Shown here: positions 16,508 through 25,115 of the stretch, piece by piece
Layout: each line of letters begins with the position of its first letter
Numbering within the stretch: position 1 is the first letter of the stretch
Assembly (NCBI GenBank): GCA_963824545.1
Contig: CAWGPP010000022.1
Coordinates: 124,001 to 188,000, forward strand
DNA: 64,000 nucleotides
Direction: 5' to 3'
Source: Bog-532 sp963824545
GTDB taxonomy: Bacteria; Actinomycetota; Actinomycetes; Streptosporangiales; Streptosporangiaceae
Position numbers and translations under genes: made by a program
The notes under the pieces: model-generated
Database searches by the model: none
Told to the model about the DNA's origin: nothing
The model's input: only the letters and a program-made list of their open reading frames with translations

Positions 16508-17584
16508 ATGAGCAACCAGTACGGCGAACCAGGTTCCGAGGACCAGCGGTCATACGGTCGCCACGCCGGCCAGCCCGGGTACGGAGGGCAGCAGGACAGC
16601 TACGGCCAGGGCGGCTACGGCCAGCAGGCATATGGGCGTCACGGCGGCCAGCCCGATTACGGGCAGCAGGGCGCTGGCCAGGGCGGCTACGGACGCCACG
16701 GCGGCCAGCCAGGTTACGGCCAGGGCCGCGGCCAGCAGGGCAGCTACAGCCAGAGTGGCCAAAGTGGCCAGCCCGGGTACGGAGGGCAGCAGGACAGCTA
16801 CGGCCAGGGCGGCTACGGGCAGCAGGGCGGCGAGCCCGGTTACGGGCAGCAAGGGGGCCAGTCCGGCTACGGGCAGCGATCCTACGGCGAGGCCCCGGCC
16901 GGCGCCCCCTACGGACAGCCCGCGCAGGCATACAGCCAGCCGTACGGCGGGCCCCCGGCCGGATACCAGACCGGCCCCGTGGCCCAGCCGGGCGGTTACG
17001 CGTACGGCGCCCCGCCGTACGCGAGCTGGCTGACCCGCGTGGGCGCCTACATCATCGACGGAATCCCGGCCTGGATCCTGTTCGGCATCGGCGAGGCGCT
17101 GACCGTGCACGGCGCGGCCATCGGTGGCCTCCTGTTCCTGGCCGGGCTGGGCTGGATCGCCTACAACCGGTGGTTCCAGGGTGGACGCACCGGCCAGAGC
17201 CTGGGCAAGAAGGTCACCGACATCTGGCTGCTCGGCGAGGACACCGGGCAGCCCATCGGCGCCGGGATGGCGTTCGTCCGGGACGTCGCGCACATCGTGG
17301 ACGCGATCATCTGCTACATCGGCTTCCTCTTCCCGCTCTGGGACGGCAAGAAGCAGACGCTGGCCGACAAGATGGTGCACACGATCGTGGTGCGGAACGA
17401 CGGCCAGGACGGCTTCCCGCCGCAGGGCCATGACCAGCAGGGCTACGGCCAGCAGGGCTACGGCCAGCAGGGCTACGGCCAGCAGGGCTACGACCAGCAG
17501 GGCTACGGCCAGCAGGGCTACGACCAGCAGGGCTATGACCATAGCTACGGGCAGCAGCCGCCCGCCGGGTACGGCCCGCGGTAG
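16508..17584 (+). CDS. RDD-family membrane protein with Gly/Gln/Tyr-rich low-complexity arms
   Basis: A 358-residue protein. Residues about 1-170 are low complexity, built from GYGQQ, GGQPGYG and QDSYGQGGYG units. About 172-310 are an RDD membrane domain: WLTRVGAYIIDGIPAWILF with the eponymous Arg/Asp pattern, then GRTGQSLGKKVTDIWLL, then KKQTLADKMVHTIVV. The C-terminal tail again repeats QQGYGQQGYD. RDD proteins are small membrane proteins of mostly unknown function, some linked to ion transport. The start is ATG 16508 with GGGGG seven bases upstream; the frame further upstream is not convincing. The repeats resemble aromatic low-complexity domains that phase-separate (inference). Confidence 0.88.
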   Translation: MSNQYGEPGSEDQRSYGRHAGQPGYGGQQDSYGQGGYGQQAYGRHGGQPDYGQQGAGQGGYGRHGGQPGYGQGRGQQGSYSQSGQSGQPGYGGQQDSYGQGGYGQQGGEPGYGQQGGQSGYGQRSYGEAPAGAPYGQPAQAYSQPYGGPPAGYQTGPVAQPGGYAYGAPPYASWLTRVGAYIIDGIPAWILFGIGEALTVHGAAIGGLLFLAGLGWIAYNRWFQGGRTGQSLGKKVTDIWLLGEDTGQPIGAGMAFVRDVAHIVDAIICYIGFLFPLWDGKKQTLADKMVHTIVVRNDGQDGFPPQGHDQQGYGQQGYGQQGYGQQGYDQQGYGQQGYDQQGYDHSYGQQPPAGYGPR

Positions 17585-17595
17585 CGGGCACAACC

Positions 17596-18036
17596 GTGCT
17601 GGCCCTGCCGCGCTGGGCAGCAGATCACCCGATGGTGCGGCACCGGATGGCCCGGCCGCTGTCCGGAGCGGTGGCGGCGGGGTCGGCGACCGCGTTCCTT
17701 TACCTGGTCAACCCGCACGCCCACCAGGTGTTCCTGCCGTGCCCCTTCCGCTTGCTCACGGGCGCGAGCTGCCCGTTCTGCGGGGGGCTCCGGATGGTGC
17801 ACGACCTGGCGCACGGCCAGGCGGTGCAGGCCCTGCACGACAACGCACTCGCGATCCCGCTGCTGCTCGTGGCCGCGCTGGCGTGGCTGAACGCCGCGGT
17901 GGAGTGCTGGCGCGGCCGGCCCGTGGTCCGGCTGCCCCGGCCTGCCTGGCTATGGCCCGCGGTGACCGTGCTGCTCGTCGGCTGGACCGTGCTGCGGAAC
18001 CTGCCGTTCGGCCCGTTCACCGCACTGCGTCCCTGA
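17596..18036 (+). CDS. DUF2752 membrane protein
   Basis: A 146-residue membrane protein of the DUF2752 family. The hallmark is FLPCPFRLLTGASCPFCGGLRM, with Cys pairs near a membrane surface, followed by two or three hydrophobic helices. Function unknown. It starts with GTG 11 bp after the RDD gene and is probably cotranscribed with it. Its last 87 bp overlap the end of the convergent CDF transporter gene. Confidence 0.88.
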   Translation: MLALPRWAADHPMVRHRMARPLSGAVAAGSATAFLYLVNPHAHQVFLPCPFRLLTGASCPFCGGLRMVHDLAHGQAVQALHDNALAIPLLLVAALAWLNAAVECWRGRPVVRLPRPAWLWPAVTVLLVGWTVLRNLPFGPFTALRP

Positions 18037-19053
18037 GCCGTCCGCGGGCGTCCCCGGGCGGCGGGGATCGCTGGATGGCGGCGGCCCGACGGTCAGCAGC
18101 GGCACCGGCGCGTGGTCGACCTGCAACGTGGTGTGGCTGATTCCCCACTCCCGGCTGAGCAACTCCTCCAGGTCGGCGCGGACCGCGTGGCAGTCCTCGC
18201 CGGGCGCGACGAGCACGTGCGCGGACGCGGCCGGAAGGTCCGACGTGATCTCCCAGACGTGCAGGTCATGGACCTCGGTAACGTTGGGCCGGGCCGCCAG
18301 GGCGGCGCCAATCTCCGCCGGGGCCAGCCCGGCCGGGGCCGCCTCCAGGAAGATCCGGCCGGAATCGGTGATCAGCCCCGCGCCGGCCCGCAGCATCAGC
18401 GCCACGACGATCAGCGAGGCGATGGCGTCGGCTCTGGTGAAACCGGTGAGCACGATGATCAAGCCGGCCACGGCCGTGGCCACGAACGCGAAGACGTCGG
18501 TCAGGATGTGCCGGAACGCGCCCTCCAGGTTGAGGCTGCGGTGCGAGCCCCGGCTGGCCCGGTTCAGCAGCATCGTCGCCACCGCGTTCACCGCCACCCC
18601 GGCCAGCGCGACACCGATGACGATCCCGCCGCTGACGGCGGGCGGGGTGATGAGCCGCCGGACCGCCTCGTAGCCCAGCCATGCGGCCAGCACCACCAGC
18701 GTGATCCCGTTGGCCTGGGCGGACAGGATCTCGGTCCGCTTCAGGCCGTAGGTGAAGTGACCGCCCGGCGGCCGCGCCGCCAGCCGCGTCGTGATCAGCA
18801 CCAGGCCGATGGAGCCCGCGTCGGTGAGCATGTGCGCGGCGTCGGACAGCAGGGCCAGCGAGTGAGCCACCGCGCCCGCGACGACCTCGGCCACCATGAA
18901 CGCGATGATCAGCCCGAGCGCGGCGCCCAGCCAGCGCGGGTCGGCGTCCGGGGCGGGCCCGTGCCGGTGCCCATGAGCGGGTGCGGCGTGCCCGTGAGCC
19001 GGCGCGCCGTGGGCATGGTCCTGCCGCCGCTGGCCCAGCATGTCAGAACCCAC
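17950..19053 (-). CDS. Cation diffusion facilitator (CzcD/ZnT-like) metal exporter
   Basis: A 367-residue six-helix transporter that exchanges Zn(II)-type divalent metals for protons across the cytoplasmic membrane. The His-rich N-terminus (HGHAAPAHGHRHG) is typical. Metal-site helices are HSLALLSDAAHMLTD and HILTDVFAFVATAVAG, and the C-terminal ferredoxin-like domain includes VTEVHDLHVWEITSD and DHAPVPLL. The last ~40 residues are hydrophilic and overlap the DUF2752 gene by 87 bp on the opposite strand, so this tail may be a late extension. GTG 19053 or ATG 19041 can start it; neither has a strong ribosome-binding site. Confidence 0.94.
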   Translation of the reverse strand: MGSDMLGQRRQDHAHGAPAHGHAAPAHGHRHGPAPDADPRWLGAALGLIIAFMVAEVVAGAVAHSLALLSDAAHMLTDAGSIGLVLITTRLAARPPGGHFTYGLKRTEILSAQANGITLVVLAAWLGYEAVRRLITPPAVSGGIVIGVALAGVAVNAVATMLLNRASRGSHRSLNLEGAFRHILTDVFAFVATAVAGLIIVLTGFTRADAIASLIVVALMLRAGAGLITDSGRIFLEAAPAGLAPAEIGAALAARPNVTEVHDLHVWEITSDLPAASAHVLVAPGEDCHAVRADLEELLSREWGISHTTLQVDHAPVPLLTVGPPPSSDPRRPGTPADGSGTQCGERAERQVPQHGPADEQHGHRGP

Positions 19054-19162
19054 TGCTCATTCGCTCATGATACGTTCGGCGCCCCGGACCCCCACGGCCG
19101 CAGGATAACGCGCCGTTTGATAGACGTGGGATGCGGGCAACCGACCAGGAACGGGTGGCGTC

Positions 19163-19408
19163 GTGAGCGCGATGGACCGGTGGATCATGACCGTCAGCAG
19201 CGACCTGGGCGTCGACCCGGGCTCGGCCGACGTGCGGGCGATTCTCGACGTGGCCCGCGAGGTGGCGCACAACGTCGACCGGCCGGCCGCGCCGGTGACC
19301 GCGTACCTGATCGGGGTGGCCGTCGGCCGGGGCATGCCGCTGAAGCAGGCGGCCACGCGCGTCCACGCGCTGGCCGACGGGTGGGCGGGCCGCTCCGAGG
19401 AATCCTGA
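19163..19408 (+). CDS. DUF6457 small protein
   Basis: An 81-residue protein matching the DUF6457 pattern: MDRWIMTVSSDLGVD, then ILDVAREVAHNVDRPAAPVTAYLIGVAVG. These small helical actinobacterial proteins are often encoded next to or fused with molybdenum-cofactor genes such as mobA. Here moaA and mobA are about 5 kb away. GTG 19163 or the ATG at 19172 may be the start. Function unknown. Confidence 0.85.
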   Translation: MSAMDRWIMTVSSDLGVDPGSADVRAILDVAREVAHNVDRPAAPVTAYLIGVAVGRGMPLKQAATRVHALADGWAGRSEES

Positions 19409-19494
19409 CGCGCCCTGACGCGCCCCTGACGTGCCTCTGACAGGCCCCGGCCGGGCGACCTGCGGGGCCGATCCGCCGCCCCCGGCCACCGGGC

Positions 19495-20895
19495 TCAGAC
19501 GTGGCCGGTCAGGCGCAGGCCGCACCACAGCGCGGCGGTGGCCGCGACCAGGCCGAGCGGCACGGTCGCCAGCCCCAGCCGGGTGAATTCGGCCAGGTCC
19601 ACGTCGTGGTCGCGTTCGGCCAGCAGCCGCCGCCACAGCAGGGTGGCGAGCGAGCCCGCGTACGTGAGGTTCGGGCCGATGTTGACGCCGATCAGGATGG
19701 CCAGCACCGGGCCCGCGACGTGGCCCGGGTGCGTCCCGCCGCTGGTGACCGCGGCCAGCAGGAGCAGCACCGCGGGCAGGTTGTTCACCAGGTTCGCGGT
19801 GGCCGCCGCGATGACCGCGATGGCCAGCAGCGCGGGCAGCGAGGAGCCGTGCGGCAGCACCCGGGCGATCACCGTGCCCAGCCCGTTGCCGACCAGCGCC
19901 TGCACCACCAGGCCCAGGCACAGGACGAACAGCAGAAACGGGACCGCGGCGGCGCGCACGATACCGCCCACCGAGATGTCCCGGCGGCCCAGCGAGCGGA
20001 CGGCGAGCAGCAGCGCCCCGCCGAACGCCGCCCACGCCGGGTTGATCCCGGCGAACGAGGTCAGGGTGAACCCGGCGAGCGTCGCCACCACCACGGCGAG
20101 CGGGTACAGCGGGACCCGGCCCGCGTCCCGGCCCTGGTCCTCCGGATCTTCCGGATTTCCTGAGTCTTCTGGGTCCACCGGATCTACCGCGTCCACTGGG
20201 ATAGTCGGGAGCGCTGGGGCCGACGGGTCTGTCAGGGTCGCCGGGTCCGCCGCGTCCGCCGGGGCCGCCGGGGCCGCCGCGCCCGCTGGGGACGCGGCCC
20301 GCGGTCCGGCGGCGAGATCGGCCCGGAAGAACACCCGGAACACCACGTACTCCACCGCGATGGCCACCAGCCACGGCAGCCCCATCGCGGCGGTGAAGCC
20401 GGTCAGGCTGAGCCCGCTGACCGCGAACGCCAGCAGGTTCGTCAGGTTCGACACGGGCAGCAGCAGCGACGCGGAGTTCGCCAGGTGCGTGCACGCGTAC
20501 ACGTACGGCTTGGGCGGCAGCCGCAGCCGCGCCGCGGTCTCGTGCACGACCGGCGTCAGCAGCACCACGGTCGTGTCCAGGCTGAGCACCGCGGTCGTCA
20601 CGGACGCCAGCGCGAATGTCCCGGTCAGCAGCCGGACCGGCCGGTGCTGGCTCAACGTTGCCAGCCGGGCGCCCGCCGCGGTGAACAACCCCTCGGACTC
20701 GCACAACTGCCCGAGGACCAGGACCGCGGCGAGGAAACCCACCACCGGCAGCAGCCGCTGCGACTCGGCCCGCGCCGCCGTCAGCGGAAGCGCCCCGGTC
20801 ACGATCACGACGACCGCGGCCGGTACCGCCACGGCGGCCTCCGGCAGCCAGCGGCGGCGCAGCACGGCAGCCGTGAGGATCGCGGCGAGCAGCAC
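19495..20895 (-). CDS. SLC13/ArsB-NhaD-type ion permease
   Basis: A 466-residue polytopic membrane protein of the ion-transporter superfamily that includes ArsB, NhaD and SLC13 permeases. Duplicated halves show SLDTTVVLLTPVV with ANSASLLLPVSNLTNLL, and NNLPAVLLLLAAV with GVNIGPNLTYAGSLATLLW. The halves are joined by a cytosolic loop (about residues 195-265) rich in Asp and Pro with repeated DPxx units (DAADPATLTDP, VDAVDPVDPEDSGNPEDPED). The substrate may be arsenite, sodium or a carboxylate. No ars regulator is adjacent, so it should not be called arsB. The start is the GTG at 20893-20895. Confidence 0.88.
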   Translation of the reverse strand: MLLAAILTAAVLRRRWLPEAAVAVPAAVVVIVTGALPLTAARAESQRLLPVVGFLAAVLVLGQLCESEGLFTAAGARLATLSQHRPVRLLTGTFALASVTTAVLSLDTTVVLLTPVVHETAARLRLPPKPYVYACTHLANSASLLLPVSNLTNLLAFAVSGLSLTGFTAAMGLPWLVAIAVEYVVFRVFFRADLAAGPRAASPAGAAAPAAPADAADPATLTDPSAPALPTIPVDAVDPVDPEDSGNPEDPEDQGRDAGRVPLYPLAVVVATLAGFTLTSFAGINPAWAAFGGALLLAVRSLGRRDISVGGIVRAAAVPFLLFVLCLGLVVQALVGNGLGTVIARVLPHGSSLPALLAIAVIAAATANLVNNLPAVLLLLAAVTSGGTHPGHVAGPVLAILIGVNIGPNLTYAGSLATLLWRRLLAERDHDVDLAEFTRLGLATVPLGLVAATAALWCGLRLTGHV

Positions 20896-21047
20896 CGCGG
20901 CCAGCGCCTCGGCTCCGCCCCCTGTCAGGGCCGCACCCCCCAGCTCACGAGACGGGGCCGGGCCGCGGGAGGATCATCCCGCAATTATGGCGACGCCATG
21001 GCTGCCCGCCGTGCGCGGGGGACCGGCGGAGCTGGCAGGATGGCGGG

Positions 21048-21953
21048 GTGGGCTCGCTCATGCTGCTGGATACCGCTTCGCTCTATTACCGCGCCTTCTA
21101 CGGGGTGCCGGACACCGTCACGGCCCCGGACGGGACGCCGGTCAACGCCGTGCGCGGGCTGCTGGACATGGTCGCCCGGCTGGTCCGCGGGCGCGGGCCG
21201 GACCGCCTGATCGCCTGCTGGGACGATGACTGGCGGCCCGCGTTCCGGGTGGCCGCGCTGCCGTCGTACAAGGCGCACCGGGTCGCGCAGGGTAACGAGG
21301 AGCAGACGCCGCCCGCCCTGATCCCGCAGGTCCCGATCATCCGGGACGTGCTGGACGCGACGGGGATCCCGGTGGCCGGCGCGAGCGGTTACGAGGCCGA
21401 TGACGTGATCGCCACGCTCGCGGTCGCCGCCGACCAGCCGGTCGACGTGGTCACCGGGGACCGGGACCTGTTCCAGCTCGTCGACGACGAGCGCGGCGTG
21501 CGCATCATCTACACCGTCCGCGGGCTGACCAAGCTGGAGATCGTCGACGAGGGCGCGGTGACCGCGCGGTACGGGATCCCGGGCCGCGCCTACGCCGACT
21601 TCGCGGCGCTGCGCGGAGACCCCAGTGACGGGCTGCCGGGGGTGCCCGGGGTGGGGGAGAAGACCGCCGCGGCGCTGGTGCGCGCGTTCGGCAGCCTCGC
21701 CGACATCATCGTGGCCGTGGACAAGGGGCACGGCGGCTTCCCGCCGGGCAGCCGGGCCAAGCTGGCCGCCGCCCGTGACTACCTCGACGTCGCCCCGGCG
21801 GTGGTGCGCACCGCCACCGATGTGCCGTTGCCGCCGGTCGCCGGGGACCTGCCGCTCCGCGTCGCCGATCCGGCCCGGCTGAAGGAACTCGATGACCGGT
21901 GGCGCCTCGGCTCGTCGCTGTCCCGTTTCGTCTCGGCCGTCACGGCTGAGTAA
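21048..21953 (+). CDS. 5'-3' exonuclease (PolA N-terminal/FEN family)
   Basis: A 301-residue stand-alone 5'-3' exonuclease. Metal-binding acidic residues are seen in MLLDTASLYYRAFYGVP, ACWDDDWRPAFR, GYEADDVIATLA and VVTGDRDLFQLVDD. DPSDGLPGVPGVGEKTAAALV is the helix-hairpin-helix that grips the DNA. The family removes RNA primers and flaps during replication and repair. The size matches free-standing Exo proteins of actinobacteria, which coexist with full PolA. The start is GTG 21048, four codons before the first Met of the fold. Confidence 0.94.
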   Translation: MGSLMLLDTASLYYRAFYGVPDTVTAPDGTPVNAVRGLLDMVARLVRGRGPDRLIACWDDDWRPAFRVAALPSYKAHRVAQGNEEQTPPALIPQVPIIRDVLDATGIPVAGASGYEADDVIATLAVAADQPVDVVTGDRDLFQLVDDERGVRIIYTVRGLTKLEIVDEGAVTARYGIPGRAYADFAALRGDPSDGLPGVPGVGEKTAAALVRAFGSLADIIVAVDKGHGGFPPGSRAKLAAARDYLDVAPAVVRTATDVPLPPVAGDLPLRVADPARLKELDDRWRLGSSLSRFVSAVTAE

Positions 21954-22025
21954 CGCGGGCCGGTAACGCCCACGGCCAGTAGCCGCCAGCGGCCCCCGTT
22001 AATCTCGATGAAAGGTGGAGACGCG

Positions 22026-23138
22026 ATGTCCGAGTCCGCCCTGTTCCCGGCCAGCCGGCTCGAGGACGCGGCCGCGCGGGTCCGGGCCTGCGGCCTTGAC
22101 GCGCTGCTGCTGACCCCGGGCGCCGACCTGCGTTACATCACCGGCTACGACGCCAAGCAGCTCGAGCGCCTGACCTGCCTGGTGATCCCGGCCCGCGGTG
22201 AGCCGATGCTGGTCGTGCCGCGGCTGGAGCTCGCCGCGGCCCAGGCGTCGCCCGCGTCCGGCCTGGGCCTGGACATGGTTCCGTGGGAGGAGACCGAGGA
22301 TCCGTACGCGCTGATCGCCCGGCGGCTGGGCCGGCCCGGCGTCGTCGGGCTCGCCGACCAGATGTGGGCCCTGATGGTGCTGCGGCTGCGGGACGCGCTG
22401 CCCGGGACCCGGCAGGTCCTGGCCAGCGCGGCGCTCCGGGACCTGCGGATGCGCAAGAGTCCCGCCGAGGTCGGCGCGCTGCGGGAGGCGGGGGCCGCGA
22501 TCGACCGCGTGCACGCGCGGGTGCCCGGCTGGCTGAAGGCCGGCCGGACCGAACGCGAGGTGGGGACGCTGATCGCGGAGGCCATCCTGGCCGAGGGGCA
22601 CGTCCAGGTCGACTTCGTCATCGTCGGCTCCGGCCCGAACGCGGCCAGCCCGCACCACGAGGTGTCCGACCGGGTGCTGCGCCCCGGGGATGCCGTCGTG
22701 GTGGACATCGGCGGGATGATGCCGTCCGGTTACCGTTCCGACTGCACCCGGACGTATGCGATCGGCGAGCCGCCCGCCGGCTTCCTGGCGTACTACCAGG
22801 TGCTGAAGGACGCGCAGGAGGCGGCGTGCGCGGTGGTCCGGCCCGGCGTGCGCGCCGAGACCGTCGACGCCGCGGCCCGCGAGCCGATCACCCGGGCCGG
22901 CTACGGGCCGGTGTTCATCCACCGCACCGGGCACGGCATTGGCCTGGAGTCACACGAAGACCCCTACATCGTGGCGGGCAACGCGGAGCCGCTCGCCCCG
23001 GGCATGGCGTTCTCGGTCGAGCCGGGCATCTACCCGGGCCCGGACGGGGCGCGGATCGAGGACATCGTGGTGTGCACCGAGGACGGCTTCGAGCGGCTGA
23101 ACAACGTGACCCGTGAGCTGGTGCTGACCGACGGCTAG
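22026..23138 (+). CDS. M24-family metallopeptidase (Xaa-Pro aminopeptidase/dipeptidase)
   Basis: A 370-residue pita-bread metallopeptidase that cleaves Xaa-Pro bonds. The N-terminal creatinase-like domain covers about 1-130. The catalytic domain carries the usual metal ligands: VVDIGGMM (Asp), DCTRTY (Asp), HRTGHGIGLESHEDPY (His), FSVEPGIY (Glu) and GARIEDIVV (Glu). ATG 22026 has GGTGGAG seven bases upstream and is preferred over the ATG 18 bp earlier. The ~125-bp repeat A begins directly after its stop. Confidence 0.95.
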   Translation: MSESALFPASRLEDAAARVRACGLDALLLTPGADLRYITGYDAKQLERLTCLVIPARGEPMLVVPRLELAAAQASPASGLGLDMVPWEETEDPYALIARRLGRPGVVGLADQMWALMVLRLRDALPGTRQVLASAALRDLRMRKSPAEVGALREAGAAIDRVHARVPGWLKAGRTEREVGTLIAEAILAEGHVQVDFVIVGSGPNAASPHHEVSDRVLRPGDAVVVDIGGMMPSGYRSDCTRTYAIGEPPAGFLAYYQVLKDAQEAACAVVRPGVRAETVDAAAREPITRAGYGPVFIHRTGHGIGLESHEDPYIVAGNAEPLAPGMAFSVEPGIYPGPDGARIEDIVVCTEDGFERLNNVTRELVLTDG

Positions 23139-23267
23139 CCGGTCCCGTGCGCTGGGCGCTCCTGGAGGGATGGCTACCCCGGTCTTTCATCCCATCAGGA
23201 GGATGGAACTCGCCCCGCCACGAGATGGACTGGTGCCCTCGGCGGCGAGCGGAGGCATATGGGCCAG
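23139..23267 (+). repeat. Direct repeat A (pair with 27395-27518)
   Basis: About 129 bp that align with 27395-27518 with scattered substitutions and small indels. It runs from ccggtcccgtgcgctggg through ctcctggagggatg, tctttcatcccatc and ggcgagcggagg to ATGGGCCAG, the start of the CMD gene. In copy B the first 34 bp are the end of the LuxR gene, so copy A keeps a fossil LuxR 3' tail with a 1-bp insertion. Both copies keep a possible hairpin around TTTCATCC and GGATGGAA. Confidence 0.85.
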
Positions 23268-23618
23268 ACGGTGAGATTCCAGGAGACTTTGCGCAGGCTC
23301 GCGATGATCGACGAAGGCTTCGTCGAGGACCAGGCCGGGCTCGGGCTCGGCCCGGCCGGGACATCGGTGCTGGATCCCAAGACCGCGGCGCTGCTGCAAG
23401 TAGCGGTGTCGGTGGCCATCGGGGCACCGGCGGTGTGCCTGCAATGGAACGCTTCCAGGGCGCTGGCGGCGGGCGCGACCGGGGACGAGATCGCCGACGT
23501 GCTGCTGGCGATCGCCCCGTTAGCCGGGCTCGGCCGGGTCGTCGCCGCCGCTCCCGGCGTGGCGACCGCACTGGGGTATGACATCGCGGCCGCGCTGGAG
23601 GAACCAGACGGTTACTGA
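23259..23618 (+). CDS. Carboxymuconolactone decarboxylase-family protein
   Basis: A 119-residue all-helical protein of the CMD/AhpD-like superfamily: MIDEGFVEDQAGLGL, KTAALLQVAVSVAIGAPAVCLQWNASRALAAGAT, then EIADVLLAIAPLAGLGRVVAAAP. The superfamily includes decarboxylases and AhpD-type peroxidase partners, but the AhpD CxxC is absent here (a single Cys at GAPAVCLQW), so redox activity is unlikely. Its ribosome-binding site GGAGG and first codons belong to repeat A. It lies downstream of a fossil LuxR tail. Confidence 0.85.
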   Translation: MGQTVRFQETLRRLAMIDEGFVEDQAGLGLGPAGTSVLDPKTAALLQVAVSVAIGAPAVCLQWNASRALAAGATGDEIADVLLAIAPLAGLGRVVAAAPGVATALGYDIAAALEEPDGY

Positions 23619-23741
23619 CGGCTCCTCAGCGGGTCACGTCGCCCTGCCAGCGACCGGCCGACGAGCATCCCACAGGCTGAGGATGAATGGCCCCAGCGGC
23701 AGGCAAGCGTGTCCAGGGCAGCGACCGCATAGGAGGCAGGC

Positions 23742-24017
23742 ATGGCGGCGGGTGATCAGGCCGGTGATAACTGCATTGCTATCCTCCGGCGCCAGCCCAT
23801 CCGCATCGCGGCGGGCCGCCCGGAAGGCGGCTATACCGGCTCGTTTGAGGTCATCTGCTTCGACTGCGGTGACGATCCCTGCCGGGATTACCGGGAGGTA
23901 TCGCCGGAGCTTCAGCGGACACGCGGGCCCTACCCGATGGAGGCGGGCATTGCCGCCTATGCGGAGCACCTCGGGCTGGCGCAGCACCCACCGGGGCCCA
24001 TCACGGATACTGGCTGA
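23742..24017 (+). CDS. Conserved small actinobacterial protein, unknown function
   Basis: A 91-residue soluble protein with a very strong ribosome-binding site (AGGAGG six bases before the ATG). The core GYTGSFEVICFDCGDDPCRDY and VSPELQRTRGPYPMEAGIAAYAEHLG is a pattern I know from short uncharacterised actinobacterial proteins. The CxxC pair might bind zinc. Its 3' end overlaps the degenerate tail of the truncated aquaporin frame on the other strand. Confidence 0.75.
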   Translation: MAAGDQAGDNCIAILRRQPIRIAAGRPEGGYTGSFEVICFDCGDDPCRDYREVSPELQRTRGPYPMEAGIAAYAEHLGLAQHPPGPITDTG

Positions 24018-24385
24018 CCCGCGTGGCGTCGCCGGTGGTCCGGGAGTCCCCGGCGCAGATGGCCCCGGCGGCTGGCGAAGGCGAGGGTCACCGCCGGGTT
24101 TATGTGCAGCCCCGACAGCGGGCCCCACGCGTAGATCATGGCCATCACCACCGCGCCGGGCGCGATCACCGCAGCGGTCCGGCTGATCGGCCCGCCGCCG
24201 ACGTAATGATTGATCACTCCTGCCCCGGCCGCCACCGTCACCAGCACGAAGGTGCCCAGGAACTCGATGATCAGCCGGATCCACAGCGGCCGCGGCCGCA
24301 GGGTGTCTTCCTCGAACTGGATCAGGTACCGGCGTCTCAGCGACGCGGCATGGTCGGCGTCCATATCGGCGGTGGCGTCTGCCAT
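23957..24385 (-). pseudogene. Truncated aquaporin/MIP-family channel
   Basis: The 142-codon frame starts as a normal MIP channel: cytosolic N-terminus, helix LWIRLIIEFLGTFVLVTVAAG, then GPLSGLHINPAVTLAFA with the first NPA motif (residues 96-98). After residue 105 it turns into Arg/His-rich non-membrane sequence and stops. A working aquaporin needs about 230 residues and a second NPA, so more than half is missing. It sits next to another broken gene (DUF2252), suggesting local decay. Confidence 0.8.
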
Positions 24386-24435
24386 GGCGCAGCCTCCATA
24401 TTCTCCGTACTGGATGGGCGGACCTGGGTCCGGTC

Positions 24436-25079
24436 TCAGATCTCGGTGGCCGCCTCGGCTTTGCCGTCCTTGACGGCGGTCTGGAGCGCGGCGTAGTGGC
24501 GCTCGTTCTGGTCGGCGTAGGTTTCGGAGAAGTCGGCGACCGCCTGGTCGAACCGGTCAGACCCGTCGAGGTAGGCGGCGAGCGCGACGCGGTCACCGGA
24601 GCGGGCGTGCGCCCGGGCCAGAGTCCACCCGCACAAACCGGCGTAGACGGCCATCCCCGCCGGGACCATCAGCTCGATCGGCGCGGAGAACTTCCAGTCC
24701 TTCAGCTGGCGGACATAGAAGTCGCGGTCCACCCCATCGGGGCCTGCGGCGCGGGTCCAGCCCAGGAAGATGTCACTTTCGGCCTGCATCAGGTGCTGCC
24801 CGGCGACGACCCGCTCGGCCTGGTTGGTGTACTGGCTGCACCCGCAATGCTCCGCGAGGACGGACGGCTGGGCCTCTTTGGCCTGGCTCGCGGCCAGCCG
24901 CTTGACGTCCCACTCGAACGGGCCGGGCAGGGTCTCATCGACGTCGTTGACGTCGAAGACCAGGCGCCGCTCCGGCGAGGCGAACGCGCCAAAATTGGAC
25001 AGGTGCGCGTCCCGCACAACTGCACCCGGAGCCCCGACGTGGGGGTCGTGGCCAGATCCGCCGCCTTGGCGGGGCGCAT
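24436..25079 (-). pseudogene. Broken DUF2252-family gene
   Basis: Pieces of a DUF2252 protein (normally about 430-470 residues) are present in order but damaged. The start is missing. AADLATTPTSGLRVQLCG is followed by a 1-bp deletion near 25010 that shifts the frame into DAHLSNFGAFASPERRLVFD. After EWDVKRLAAS near 24885 about 200 residues are deleted, joining directly to QAKEAQPSVLAEHCG. The C-terminal half (VVAGQHLMQAESDIFLGW, LARAHARSGDRVALAAYL, ADQNERHYAALQ) is intact. A GTG-started 193-residue product could still be made but would lack the kinase-like core. Confidence 0.85.
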
Positions 25080-25115
25080 TGTCGGCCTTGACCTGATCTG
25101 AGGCTTCGGCAGATC

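Noticed and set aside
19495..20895. Calling the permease an arsenite exporter ArsB
   Set aside because: No arsR, arsC or arsA nearby, and the superfamily covers many substrates.
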